From JAAYED01 sp040772225 (GTDB lineage: Bacteria > Chloroflexota > Anaerolineae > UBA1429), in contig JAXGYO010000005.1 in assembly GCA_040772225.1 (NCBI GenBank), forward strand, positions 23,868 through 87,867: 64,000 nt of DNA, written 5' to 3'. The notes under the pieces were generated by a model that saw only the letters and a list, made by a program, of their open reading frames with translations, did no database searches and was not told the origin of the DNA. The translations under genes were made by a program, and so were the position numbers. Positions 26,169 through 33,444 of this stretch are shown in pieces. Positions within the stretch are counted from its first letter, which is position 1; each line of letters starts with the position of its first letter.

Positions 26169-26750
26169 TTAGTCGTCAGCAAAGCAGTCCAGGTACTTGC
26201 GGGCTCCATAGACGATCGTGCCGTCCATATCGAGTTCCTGCCATACGTACCCGTCTACAGTCACATCCGGCGTGGACGTATAGGGCAGGATGGTGCCGTA
26301 CGGCACGGTGCGGAGCAGGGTCCCCTTGAGTCCGGGCGCGGCCCGCAGGTTCAGCGGTCCATCGATGACCTTGCAGCCGGCGCCAACATAGCTGTCGCGC
26401 GGCTCAGTATAGCCCGCATAGGACACCAGATAGGCAGCAGAGACCCATCCAGCGGTCTTGACACCCCAGCGATTGACCTCGACATAGCTCCAGAGGATCG
26501 CGTCCTTCCACTGGTCACATCCCGTCACGGTGACATACTCACCGTTCCACAGGAAGGTCACAAGCGAGCTGGCCAGCCCGGGAGCGGAGCGCATGCGCAG
26601 GCCGTTGTAGGCGTTGACGTACTTGACGGCCATAGAGGGCACGCAGGCCGCAGCCACCGCGTCGTCTGCCGCGGCGGTCAGCGGCGTCAAGATCATGGTG
26701 AGGAGTATCACCACCAACAGAGCAAGTGAGAGCAGCTTTCGATTGAGCAT
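26169..26750 (-). CDS. Secreted protein with two SH3b domains
   Basis: 193 residues from ATG 26750, chosen for AAAGGAG 6 bases upstream. Signal peptide LLSLALLVVILLTMILTPLT cut near AAADD. Two SH3b units: NGLRMRSAPGLASSLVTFLW near residue 45 and GPLNLRAAPGLKGTLLRTVP near 125, ending YGARKYLDCFADD. Clear paralogue of the 25226 gene. Four or more cysteines are conserved between them. Promoter and a long palindrome lie upstream. Confidence 0.82.
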   Translation of the reverse strand: MLNRKLLSLALLVVILLTMILTPLTAAADDAVAAACVPSMAVKYVNAYNGLRMRSAPGLASSLVTFLWNGEYVTVTGCDQWKDAILWSYVEVNRWGVKTAGWVSAAYLVSYAGYTEPRDSYVGAGCKVIDGPLNLRAAPGLKGTLLRTVPYGTILPYTSTPDVTVDGYVWQELDMDGTIVYGARKYLDCFADD

Positions 26751-26838
26751 CTCGTTCTCCTTTCCAAGATCATGATGCACTCGCGAACGGACAAAAACGG
26801 CGCGGCTGAGTGCAGGTAACCGTGAACCGCGCTAAATC

Positions 26839-26867
26839 AGTATAGGGCTGTGTTGACAGAAAATCAA
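26839..26867 (-). promoter_or_regulatory. Sigma-70-type promoter of the 26169 SH3b gene
   Basis: On the minus strand: TTGATT (26867-26862), 17-bp spacer, TATACT (26844-26839), about 90 bases upstream of the start codon. Confidence 0.65.
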
Positions 26868-26874
26868 TACCCTG

Positions 26875-26899
26875 GCGTGAATTCCTCTGGAATTCACGC
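26875..26899. promoter_or_regulatory. Long perfect palindrome upstream of the promoter
   Basis: GCGTGAATTCC-TCT-GGAATTCACGC split as 11-bp arms and a 3-base loop (26875-26885 and 26889-26899). It ends 8 bp upstream of the -35 box, a position typical of an activator site. The regulator is unknown. Confidence 0.55.
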
Positions 26900-27049
26900 G
26901 ATTCTACCTGCTCGGCATGAACTCGCGTCTCCATGGTGAGACTCGCCGGCGGGCCGGCTCTTGTGACGGGCGTATGGCAGACTGCGGTTCGCATGCGCCT
27001 AGTATGCCATGCTGTCGTCCTGCAAAGTGACACCACCGTCCCCATAAAG

Positions 27050-27598
27050 AGACGTTCCACATCATTGAAGAACATCGCAGTTGCTGCGATATCGCGTCTG
27101 GGCAGCTCTGCCTTTGGCGTCCTGCCGTTCCTGATCACCTTCGGCTTTGGTGGCTACCTGGCCATCAGTGGCAGCCTGACCTTTGGACGATTGGCGGCCC
27201 TTATCAACTTGATGAATCAAGTGGCGAATCCGCTGGGCTCGTTGCCCCGGCGATCGCCAGTCTCGCCGAGGCTGCCGGCGCCGCTCAACGCCTGTTCGAC
27301 GCGCTGGACGCGCCCGCCGAGCGCCAGGATGGAGCTGCTTTGGCTCTCGATCCCGCTGAACCTGGGGCTATGCTGCAGGATGTCGACTTTAGCTCTGACA
27401 CGGATCCCGTGCTAACCGGGATGAGTCTCGCTGCGCGTACTGGCGGAGTCGCTCCCGCCGGAAAGGCTGACGGAGGAGGCCTACGCGCTCTACGAGCGCT
27501 TCCGGCCTGTCATCCCCCGTGGCAAGGCCGGCTGGGGCGCCGCCGGCGAGTTGGATCTGGAGCTGATACGGCGGTTGGCGCGGGGATGGGGAGACTGA
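27050..27598 (+). pseudogene. ABC exporter membrane-domain remnant fused to a foreign C-terminal tail
   Basis: The frame beginning SLKNIAVAAISRLGSSAFGV and GGYLAISGSLTFGRLAALIN matches the last membrane segments of an ABC exporter. Near 27238 the reading frame shifts; the next frame gives PAIASLAEAAGAAQRLFDAL and DFSSDTDPVLTGMSL, the usual linker to the ATPase domain, which is absent. From 27425 another frame reads VSLRVLAESLPPERLTEEAY and ends ELDLELIRRLARGWGD at a TGA (27596-27598); this 57-residue tail resembles the end of an unrelated small protein. So two truncated genes are joined. Confidence 0.65.
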
Positions 27599-27708
27599 CA
27601 GGCTGGCGTTGCACTGCCTGCCACGCCGTCCAGTACGCAGAGAATCCAGATATTGTTTTCGGCCGGGCTGCTTGACCGGCTGGCACCCCGGCGTGCCAGA
27701 GGAGGGAG

Positions 27709-28149
27709 CTAGCGCCTGGCCGCTTTCGCCTGTGCCACATTCTCATCGACACTCACCGCCGCGATCATCTCCGCGACCAGGTCCAGCGGCAGGTCATCGA
27801 GCTTGCGAAAGCGAACGCACGACTTGCCCACGTCCAGCCGTTTGCCCGTGGCGCAGTAGGCGGTCTCAAAGCGCTCGCGCAGCGCCTCGTCGCCATAGAA
27901 CGCCATCAGGTAGAGTGACACATAGTTCTTTTGCGAGGCGAGCGCGGCGTAACTGAGGGGCTGGCCGTTGTAGGTATCGGGGTAGCTTTCCAGTGGCACC
28001 TCGTAGCTGATCATGCCCCGGCGCACCGCTTCGACATAGCCCTCGGGCAGGTGATCGAGGATCACCTGGCGCACAATCTCAATCATCTCTCGACGCTCGG
28101 GCGGCAGCTCGTTCAGGCAGGCCTCGACGGTAGCGGCGTTGGATCGCAT
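27709..28149 (-). CDS. DUF1801 family protein
   Basis: 146 residues. RREMIEIVRQVILDHLPEGY, EAVRRGMISYEVPLESYPDT, NYVSLYLMAFYGDE and GKSCVRFRKLDDLPLDLVAE fit the DUF1801/YdhG-like fold, a small cytoplasmic domain of unknown activity. Start chosen at ATG 28149; upstream in-frame sequence derives from heptamer repeats and the neighbouring DinB gene. It follows the DinB gene on the same strand. Confidence 0.8.
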   Translation of the reverse strand: MRSNAATVEACLNELPPERREMIEIVRQVILDHLPEGYVEAVRRGMISYEVPLESYPDTYNGQPLSYAALASQKNYVSLYLMAFYGDEALRERFETAYCATGKRLDVGKSCVRFRKLDDLPLDLVAEMIAAVSVDENVAQAKAARR

Positions 28150-28189
28150 CGGTTGACCTGCGTGCGGTGATGTGGGCGTACCGCCCTGA

Positions 28190-28285
28190 TCCGACCATGG
28201 ACCATGGACGATGGACCAGGGCCTATCGTCCATGGTCTGTGGTCTATCGTCTATCGTCGGTCCTTCATCTTCTACGGTCCATCGT
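28190..28285. repeat. Degenerate heptamer repeat (GTCYATS-like)
   Basis: Tandem 7-base words such as GTCTATC, GTCCATG and complementary GGACCAT run through this stretch. The last codons of the DinB gene lie in it. Similar blocks occur near 30915-31020, 36435-36490 and 53500-53535. Confidence 0.7.
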
Positions 28286-28748
28286 TTGTCCGCACCAGCG
28301 CCACCACTTGCCTCAGGGCGCCCAGATGGTACGCCAGGTGTGTCACCAGCAGGATGGCGGCGCTGAGCCGGGGCTCGGGCCAGGGTGCGGGCGCCCGCAG
28401 CACGGCCAGCAGGTCGTCGATCTCCTGCCTCAAGCCTTCGACATAGGCCGGCCAGCCGGACTCGGCGATGTTCGGCACGAGCCAGCTCTGCGCCCAATCC
28501 GGAACCGGTCTCTCGCCCTGCTCGTGGGCCAGGTAATTTGCCAGGTGGTAGCGCATGTGCGTGCTGTGGGCCAGAACCGAAGGCCGCCCGGCCGCGGGCG
28601 GCCGCGCCGCCTGGTCCGCCGTCAGCCGCCGCAGGGTGGGCAGCCAGCCCGCCTCACGGCCGTCAGTCACAAAGGCGACCTCCGCGGGCTGAAGCCCCGC
28701 GAGTTCTTCGATCAAATCGGCCACCCAAAGACCCGCCTGTGCATCCAT
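28272..28748 (-). CDS. DinB-family (YfiT-like) metal-dependent protein
   Basis: 158 residues forming the DinB four-helix bundle. Possible metal-site histidines occur in HSTHMRYHLANYLAHEQGER near residue 62 and in TLAYH-type LLVTHLAYHLGALRQV near 140. Members include thiol transferases and many uncharacterised proteins. The C terminus (VRTNDGP) is read from the heptamer repeat. The ATG lies 4 bp after the stop of the HAD gene, whose final codons contain its GGAGG site, so they form an operon. Confidence 0.8.
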   Translation of the reverse strand: MDAQAGLWVADLIEELAGLQPAEVAFVTDGREAGWLPTLRRLTADQAARPPAAGRPSVLAHSTHMRYHLANYLAHEQGERPVPDWAQSWLVPNIAESGWPAYVEGLRQEIDDLLAVLRAPAPWPEPRLSAAILLVTHLAYHLGALRQVVALVRTNDGP

Positions 28749-28751
28749 CGG

Positions 28752-29500
28752 TCATCCTCCTTCGGCCGGCAGCATTGCCACCAGTTCCACCAGCGATTCG
28801 ATCATCAGATCGGGCACGGGCCCGGCGAGCAAACGCGCCATGGCCGGCGAGCGCCGCCCGCCGCGGTTCCGCCACACCGCACGCCCGCGGCCCGGGCACC
28901 CGCCACATCCGTCTGCAGGTCGTCGCCCACGTGCACCAACTCGTCCGGGCGGCAAGCCAGCCGCTGGCAGGCGATCTCAAAGATGCGCGGGTCGGGCTTT
29001 ATGTAGCCTACCTCCGCCGCAAACAGCGTCGTCGCAAAAGGCATGCGCAGGCCAGCACGGGCCACATCGGTGTTGCCGTTGGACATAACCGCGAGCGGGT
29101 AGCGTGCTCCCAGCGTCTTCAGGGCTGGCTCCGCGTCGGGATAGAGACACAGTGTCTCGTACCGCTCGTGCATGTACAGATCAAAGAGAGCCCTGGCCAG
29201 TACGTGATCGTCGCCGCCGCCCGCGGCCGCCACGGCGCGGCGCATCCCCTCCATCCGGATGGATTCCATCGTGGCGCCTGGCATGTCGACTTCTGCGGCA
29301 TCGCGCAGCGCCCGCAACTGCGGTACCGTCAGATCGCGCGATGCGGCTCCGGGCAGGCGCCGTTGCAGCTCGGCCAGCACGCAGCCCAGCCCGTGGAGCA
29401 TGCCGGTCTCGAAATCCCAGAGCGTGCCATCGCCGTCAAAGGAGATGGCGCGGATGTTGCTTAATGGTGGACGGGACCCGAATGTCTGCGCGCTGATCAT
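28752..29500 (-). pseudogene. HAD-superfamily hydrolase, frameshifted near the C terminus
   Basis: The main frame gives a HAD phosphatase: motif I ISFDGDGTLWDFE near residue 19, motif II VMSNGNT near 138, and motifs III/IV KPDPRIFEIA and HVGDDLQTDVAGARAAG near 168-205. After GARAAGV, about position 28878, the family sequence continues in another frame (VWRNRGGRRSPAMARLLAGP ... DLMIESLVELVAML) to a stop at 28752. A single base seems lost; a sequencing error or a real frameshift are both possible. In the unshifted frame a shorter product ends at 28805. Active-site motifs precede the shift. Confidence 0.75.
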
Positions 29501-29647
29501 GGATCAGTTACCTCCAGCGGTGGGCAGCCGTTGGCCATGATTCTATCACGATCGCATCAGCCGTTGCCAGCCGTTCCTGCCGGGTCCCGCGCTTGCGTCG
29601 CGCCGCCTGAGCGGCTAGGATGGCAGGCAATCCAGCGGGAGGGGGCC

Positions 29648-30964
29648 ATGCCACAGACAGCCAGCAAAGCAGATCGCGCTTCCGGCCACGAGTCGGACAC
29701 CCGCGCTGTATGGATCCTGACGGTCTGCACGGCGCTGGCGCTCATCGGCGACGGGACCGCGTATGCGGTGCTCCCGTCGCTCTATCCGGCGGTGGGCATC
29801 AGCGTCGCACAGGTGGGCGTGCTGCTCTCGGTAAACCGGCTGGTGCGCCCGCCCCTGAACATGCTCAGCGGCTGGCTCAACAGCCGCGTTGACCCGCGCC
29901 TGCCCTACACGCTGGGACTGGCCATCGGGGCCTGCTCCACGCTGGGCTATGGCCTGGTGCGCGGTTTCTGGCCGCTGGTGGCCCTCCGGGCGCTCTGGGG
30001 CGTGGCCTGGGCGCTCATCGCGGTCTCGGCCTATGCCATGGTGCTGGATGTGACGGCCACAGCCAACCGGGGCCGTTACGCGGGCTCGTACCACTCGCTC
30101 TCCTTCTTCGGCGGCGCGGTGGGGGCCATGGGCGGGGGATTCCTGGCGGACGCCCTGGGTTTCTCGCGGACGATGCTGATGCTCGGTGCGCTGTCGGCGG
30201 TGGCGGTGGTGCCTGCCCTGTGGCTGCCAAGGCACGCGCGCTCAAGTGCGGGCCATGCGCGCCTGGCGCCGGCGGATGGGGAGCCGGCGCTCTCGCTAAG
30301 GCGCCGGGCTGCACTGTGGATGGAGGGCCTCAAGGGGCTGGACACGCGCCTGTGGCTGATCCTCTCGCTTAACTTTGTCGAGAGGCTCTTTTTCGCGGGC
30401 GTGTTCTACGGGACGCTCGGATTCTACCTGAAAGAGGTGCTCCCCGGTGGGCTCCGTCTGGGGACCCTGTTGATCGGCGTGGCCTCCCTGACCGGCGTAC
30501 TGCTGTTCGCGCGCAATGGTCTGTCGGTGCTCTCCGGGCCAGCGCTGGGCTACCTCTCTGACCGGCTGGGGGACCGCACGCGGGTTCTGATGCTGGGCGA
30601 AGCCTTTGGCGTCGCGGGCCTGCTCTGTCTGGGGGCGGGCGCGCACCCGGCGCTCGTCATCCTGGCGGTGATTCTGACTGCTCTGGCCAACGGCGTGGTC
30701 TCGCCCATGCTCATGTCCTGGATGGGCGACCTCACCCTGCGGGGAGGGCGGGGGCCGCTGGTGGGCGCGTACCAGACCATGGGCGATCTGGGCTCGGGCC
30801 TGGGCCCCCTGATCGCCTACCCGCTCATGGCCGCCCTGGGCACACGCCCGGTGTACCTACTGTGCGCGGCGCTGCTTTCGCTCACGGTCCCGCTGATTCT
30901 GTGGGCGAGGCGGGCGCAGAGCATGGACCATGGACGTCAGCAGACCATGGACGATGGACGATAG
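29648..30964 (+). CDS. Major facilitator superfamily transporter
   Basis: 438 residues with about 12 membrane segments. MFS motifs include SVNRLVRPPLNMLSGWLNSR after TM2 and the second-half equivalent GPALGYLSDRLGDRTRVLML after TM8. Substrate unknown. Start ATG behind GGGAGGGGG. The last 14 residues (SMDHGRQQTMDDGR) come from a heptamer repeat block, so the native C terminus was replaced or extended by repeat DNA. Confidence 0.87.
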   Translation: MPQTASKADRASGHESDTRAVWILTVCTALALIGDGTAYAVLPSLYPAVGISVAQVGVLLSVNRLVRPPLNMLSGWLNSRVDPRLPYTLGLAIGACSTLGYGLVRGFWPLVALRALWGVAWALIAVSAYAMVLDVTATANRGRYAGSYHSLSFFGGAVGAMGGGFLADALGFSRTMLMLGALSAVAVVPALWLPRHARSSAGHARLAPADGEPALSLRRRAALWMEGLKGLDTRLWLILSLNFVERLFFAGVFYGTLGFYLKEVLPGGLRLGTLLIGVASLTGVLLFARNGLSVLSGPALGYLSDRLGDRTRVLMLGEAFGVAGLLCLGAGAHPALVILAVILTALANGVVSPMLMSWMGDLTLRGGRGPLVGAYQTMGDLGSGLGPLIAYPLMAALGTRPVYLLCAALLSLTVPLILWARRAQSMDHGRQQTMDDGR

Positions 30965-31020
30965 ACCATAGGGAGCGGCCGGCTGTGGCGCATGGTCTAT
31001 CGTCTATGGTCTAGGGTCAT
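30915..31020. repeat. Degenerate heptamer repeat block between convergent genes
   Basis: Words such as GGACCAT, GGACGAT, GTCTATC and GTCTATG recur at 7-base spacing in both orientations (ATGGAC... on the left, GTCTAT... on the right), so the block can fold back on itself. It encodes the C termini of both the MFS gene and the opposing GNAT gene. Confidence 0.75.
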
Positions 31021-31546
31021 CCCTGGTCGTGTTCCACTGCTTGCGGCTCATCGCAAACCGCCGTTCTCCCTCGTGCCCTGGCGCGAACTCCTCAACCATC
31101 CCCGCCTTGAGCATGACCCGTGCCGAGCGCGGGTTCGCGGCGTCGCACTCGCCATAGATGCCCTGGATATCCAGGTGCAGAAAGCACCAGTCCATGAGCG
31201 CGCGCAACGCCTCCGGGGCATAGCCCTGGCCCCAGTGGACCGGCAGCAGCGCATAGCCGAAATCGAGGTCCCCGCGCTGTTGGTCACCACCGTGCCCGAT
31301 GCCGATCCAGCCCAGAATGGCGGCGTCCTCGCGCCGCATGATCGTCAGGTTCCAAGAGAAGCGCGGCACGCGGCTGTTGTGGTCCATGGTCTCTACGATC
31401 CAGGCATGGACCTCCTCTGGCGTGCGTGAGAGGATATACTCATTATATTGCGTGACCAGAGGGTCCATGCGCAGCGCGGCCATCGCCGGCTCGTCCGCCC
31501 GCGCCACGTCCCGCAAGATCAGGCGGTCTGTCATGATCGAGAACAT
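31004..31546 (-). CDS. GNAT-family N-acetyltransferase (RimJ-like)
   Basis: 180 residues from ATG 31546 (MFSIMTDRLILRDVARAD); a second ATG four codons on is also possible. TDRLILRDVARADEPAMAAL and GYALLPVHWGQGYAPEALRA, the latter containing the acetyl-CoA loop pattern, then GECDAANPRSARVMLKAGM, are typical of the RimJ/RimL type that acetylates protein N termini or small amines. The final residues (RDDPRP) come from the heptamer repeat. Confidence 0.85.
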   Translation of the reverse strand: MFSIMTDRLILRDVARADEPAMAALRMDPLVTQYNEYILSRTPEEVHAWIVETMDHNSRVPRFSWNLTIMRREDAAILGWIGIGHGGDQQRGDLDFGYALLPVHWGQGYAPEALRALMDWCFLHLDIQGIYGECDAANPRSARVMLKAGMVEEFAPGHEGERRFAMSRKQWNTTRDDPRP

Positions 31547-31644
31547 GGGGCAACCGTTGCGCGAATCGCGTTGCGCGTTTCGCGTGAGCTCTCTCGAGTC
31601 AGTACTCCACAGCCCCGGCGCCCAGCAGTCACTCCAAGGCAATC

Positions 31645-31705
31645 CAGACCTTCGACCTTCGACCTTCGACCTTCGACCTTCGACGTTCGCACGTTCACAC
31701 GTTTA
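31645..31705. repeat. Tandem 7-bp repeat (CGACCTT)n
   Basis: About five nearly perfect copies of CGACCTT, then degenerating copies of CGTTCAC/CGTTTAC type. It lies between the stop of the aldo/keto reductase and the GNAT start. The copy number could vary by slippage. Confidence 0.75.
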
Positions 31706-31723
31706 CACGCTCACATGCGTCCT

Positions 31724-32584
31724 CTACCGCGCCGCCCAGCCCGTGGGGTTACCCCAGTTGTCCGCTTTCCACGGCATGTTCTCCGGGCTGACCAGGTGCA
31801 TCACGCTCTGGAGCAGGGTATGGCGTTCCGGTGTTCGCAGGGGCTCAAAGTTCTCAGCGACCTCCAGGTCAAAGAGCAACTGCTCCATCGTGCTGCAGCC
31901 CACGATGCACGTGGTGAGCGGGAGGCTCATGCTGTAGCGCAGGGCGTCGGCGGCGCAAAAGGTGAGCCGGTTGTAGGCGAACACCTTCATGCCGATGACG
32001 CCCACGTTCTGCTCCTCGGCCACCGGCAGGAATTCTTCGGCGAAGGAGTAGATATAATGGTCCAGCGCCGAGACCGCACACAGCACGGTATCAAAGGGGA
32101 ACCGGCGCAGTGCCTCGATCTGGACCCGCGGGTTGGTGTGGCCAGAGATGGAGATGTTGCGGATCATGCCCTGATCGCGCGCCCACAGCATCGTCTCCAG
32201 CGCGCCGCCCTTCCCGGTCATGGCGTCCAGCCGCTCAAAGGACATCACGTCGTGCATGCGCCACTCGTCCACGTGGTCGGTCTGCAGACGCTTGAGGCTG
32301 GTCTCCAGCTGGCGCCTGGCGCCCTCGGCGGTGGGGTCAAAGAGCTTGGTGGCGATCCACATCTCCTCGCGGCGATCCTTCGCCACCAGGCCCACGCGCG
32401 ACTCGGACTGGCCGGCAGAGTAGACATAAGCGGTGTCAAAGTAGCGGATGCCGCGGTCGATGGCGGTGTTCAGGATGGCGACGGCCTGCTCCTCGGAGCA
32501 GCCCTCCTCATCCACCAGGCGCTGGCATCCCAGGCTCAGGATGGGCATCATTTCACCAGTGCGTCCCAGAGGTCGGGTTTCCAT
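31724..32584 (-). CDS. Aldo/keto reductase
   Basis: 286 residues. Starts METRPLGRTGEMMPILSLGC, then AIDRGIRYFDTAYVYSAGQSE, containing the catalytic Asp and Tyr of the family, ATKLFDPTAEGARRQLETSL with the catalytic Lys, and RMHDVMSF with the catalytic His. It reduces carbonyls with NADPH. It appears slightly short at the C terminus compared with ~320-residue members. Monocistronic. Confidence 0.87.
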   Translation of the reverse strand: METRPLGRTGEMMPILSLGCQRLVDEEGCSEEQAVAILNTAIDRGIRYFDTAYVYSAGQSESRVGLVAKDRREEMWIATKLFDPTAEGARRQLETSLKRLQTDHVDEWRMHDVMSFERLDAMTGKGGALETMLWARDQGMIRNISISGHTNPRVQIEALRRFPFDTVLCAVSALDHYIYSFAEEFLPVAEEQNVGVIGMKVFAYNRLTFCAADALRYSMSLPLTTCIVGCSTMEQLLFDLEVAENFEPLRTPERHTLLQSVMHLVSPENMPWKADNWGNPTGWAAR

Positions 32585-32718
32585 AGGGCTCCCTTCAATT
32601 ACAGACAGAGAACAAACATCGATAGACAGGATGGGCCGGGTCGGGGCAGGCGTACGTCAGCCTCGACGGGTACTCGCGCGCCCGGCCCCAGGATGAGGCG
32701 TGAGGCATACCCGGGTCG

Positions 32719-33291
32719 TCAAAACTCGTGCGCCATGTGGTCCAGGTCGGCCTCCACGCGGGCCAGGTCGCGCTGGCAGGCCTCGATCTCTGCCCTCAGT
32801 GCCGCGATGCGCGGCTCCAGCGACGAACGGACGACCGCCATCTGATGCTGGTGCTCGCGACGCGCATTCTGGTTCCGCCTGTACCGGTGCACACCCAGGG
32901 CTATGGCGGCGCCCCAGAGCAACAGTCCCCAGAATATGCCGCTATCACCCATGGTGATCGCGACGAACCCTGCCAGCCCCAGGCCTGCGAGCCACGACAA
33001 TGGGAGCGGGGCGGGAACGAAACTTGAGGCCGCGCCGCTCAGTTCTTGTCGGGCGTGCTCCTGCTCGAGCTCCAGGCGCGCGATTTGATGCTTGAGCCGT
33101 TCGACGGCCTGTTGCCGCGCCAGAAACCCCGTATCGCGGCCGATTGTGGCCAGTTGTGCCATGGGGAATCCCGAGGATCCCTGGTTGATGGTCAACGCCG
33201 TATCGCAGGAAGGGCAGCGGACGGTGGCGCCGATGCGCGGCGCGTCCACCGGCGAACCGCAGTTCGGGCACTGAACAGAGACCAGGGTCAT
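32719..33291 (-). CDS. Zinc-ribbon, coiled-coil membrane protein
   Basis: 190 residues from ATG 33291 behind AAGGAG. An N-terminal zinc ribbon (CPNCGSPVDAP...VRCPSCDTAL, two CxxC pairs) is followed by a coiled coil (about residues 60-90), two adjacent membrane segments (LSWLAGLGLAGFVAITMGDS and IFWGLLLWGAAIALGVHRY) and a second coiled coil (about 140-185). The layout suggests an antiparallel coiled-coil hairpin on one side of the membrane. Function unknown. Confidence 0.78.
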   Translation of the reverse strand: MTLVSVQCPNCGSPVDAPRIGATVRCPSCDTALTINQGSSGFPMAQLATIGRDTGFLARQQAVERLKHQIARLELEQEHARQELSGAASSFVPAPLPLSWLAGLGLAGFVAITMGDSGIFWGLLLWGAAIALGVHRYRRNQNARREHQHQMAVVRSSLEPRIAALRAEIEACQRDLARVEADLDHMAHEF

Positions 33292-33373
33292 GGGCACACT
33301 CCTTCCTGCAAGAGTGCAGCGTGCTCTCATTGTACCCGCTCTCGCTGGCCCTGAAAAGCGACCGTGCGACCTG

Positions 33374-33402
33374 TTGACCTGAGGTGGCTTCCCGTGTACA
33401 CT
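33374..33402 (+). promoter_or_regulatory. Promoter of the replication-initiator-like gene
   Basis: TTGACC (33374-33379), 17-bp spacer, TACACT (33397-33402). The predicted start (about 33409) falls in the SOS-like palindrome, the same geometry as at 7777-7830. Confidence 0.65.
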
Positions 33403-33406
33403 GCGT

Positions 33407-33424
33407 ATAGAACAGATGTTCTAT
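33407..33424. promoter_or_regulatory. SOS-box-like palindromic operator, second copy
   Basis: Perfect 8-bp arms around GA; core AGAACA-GA-TGTTCT. Shares ATAGAACA / TGTTCTAT with the operator at 7807-7830. Confidence 0.7.
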
Positions 33425-33444
33425 TGCCCTTGCGAGAGAGAGGA

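Larger units (their letters stand above)
26751..27049. other. Regulatory gap upstream of the 26169 gene
   Basis: About 300 bp between the divergent SH3b gene and the ABC remnant. It carries the promoter at 26839-26867 and the inverted repeat at 26875-26899; otherwise empty. Confidence 0.5.

Noticed and set aside
32590..32640. Shared repeat between 32596-32640 and 63914-63945 (AACAAACA ... GACAGGAT)
   Set aside because: Only short, loosely similar words; two occurrences are not enough to call a family.
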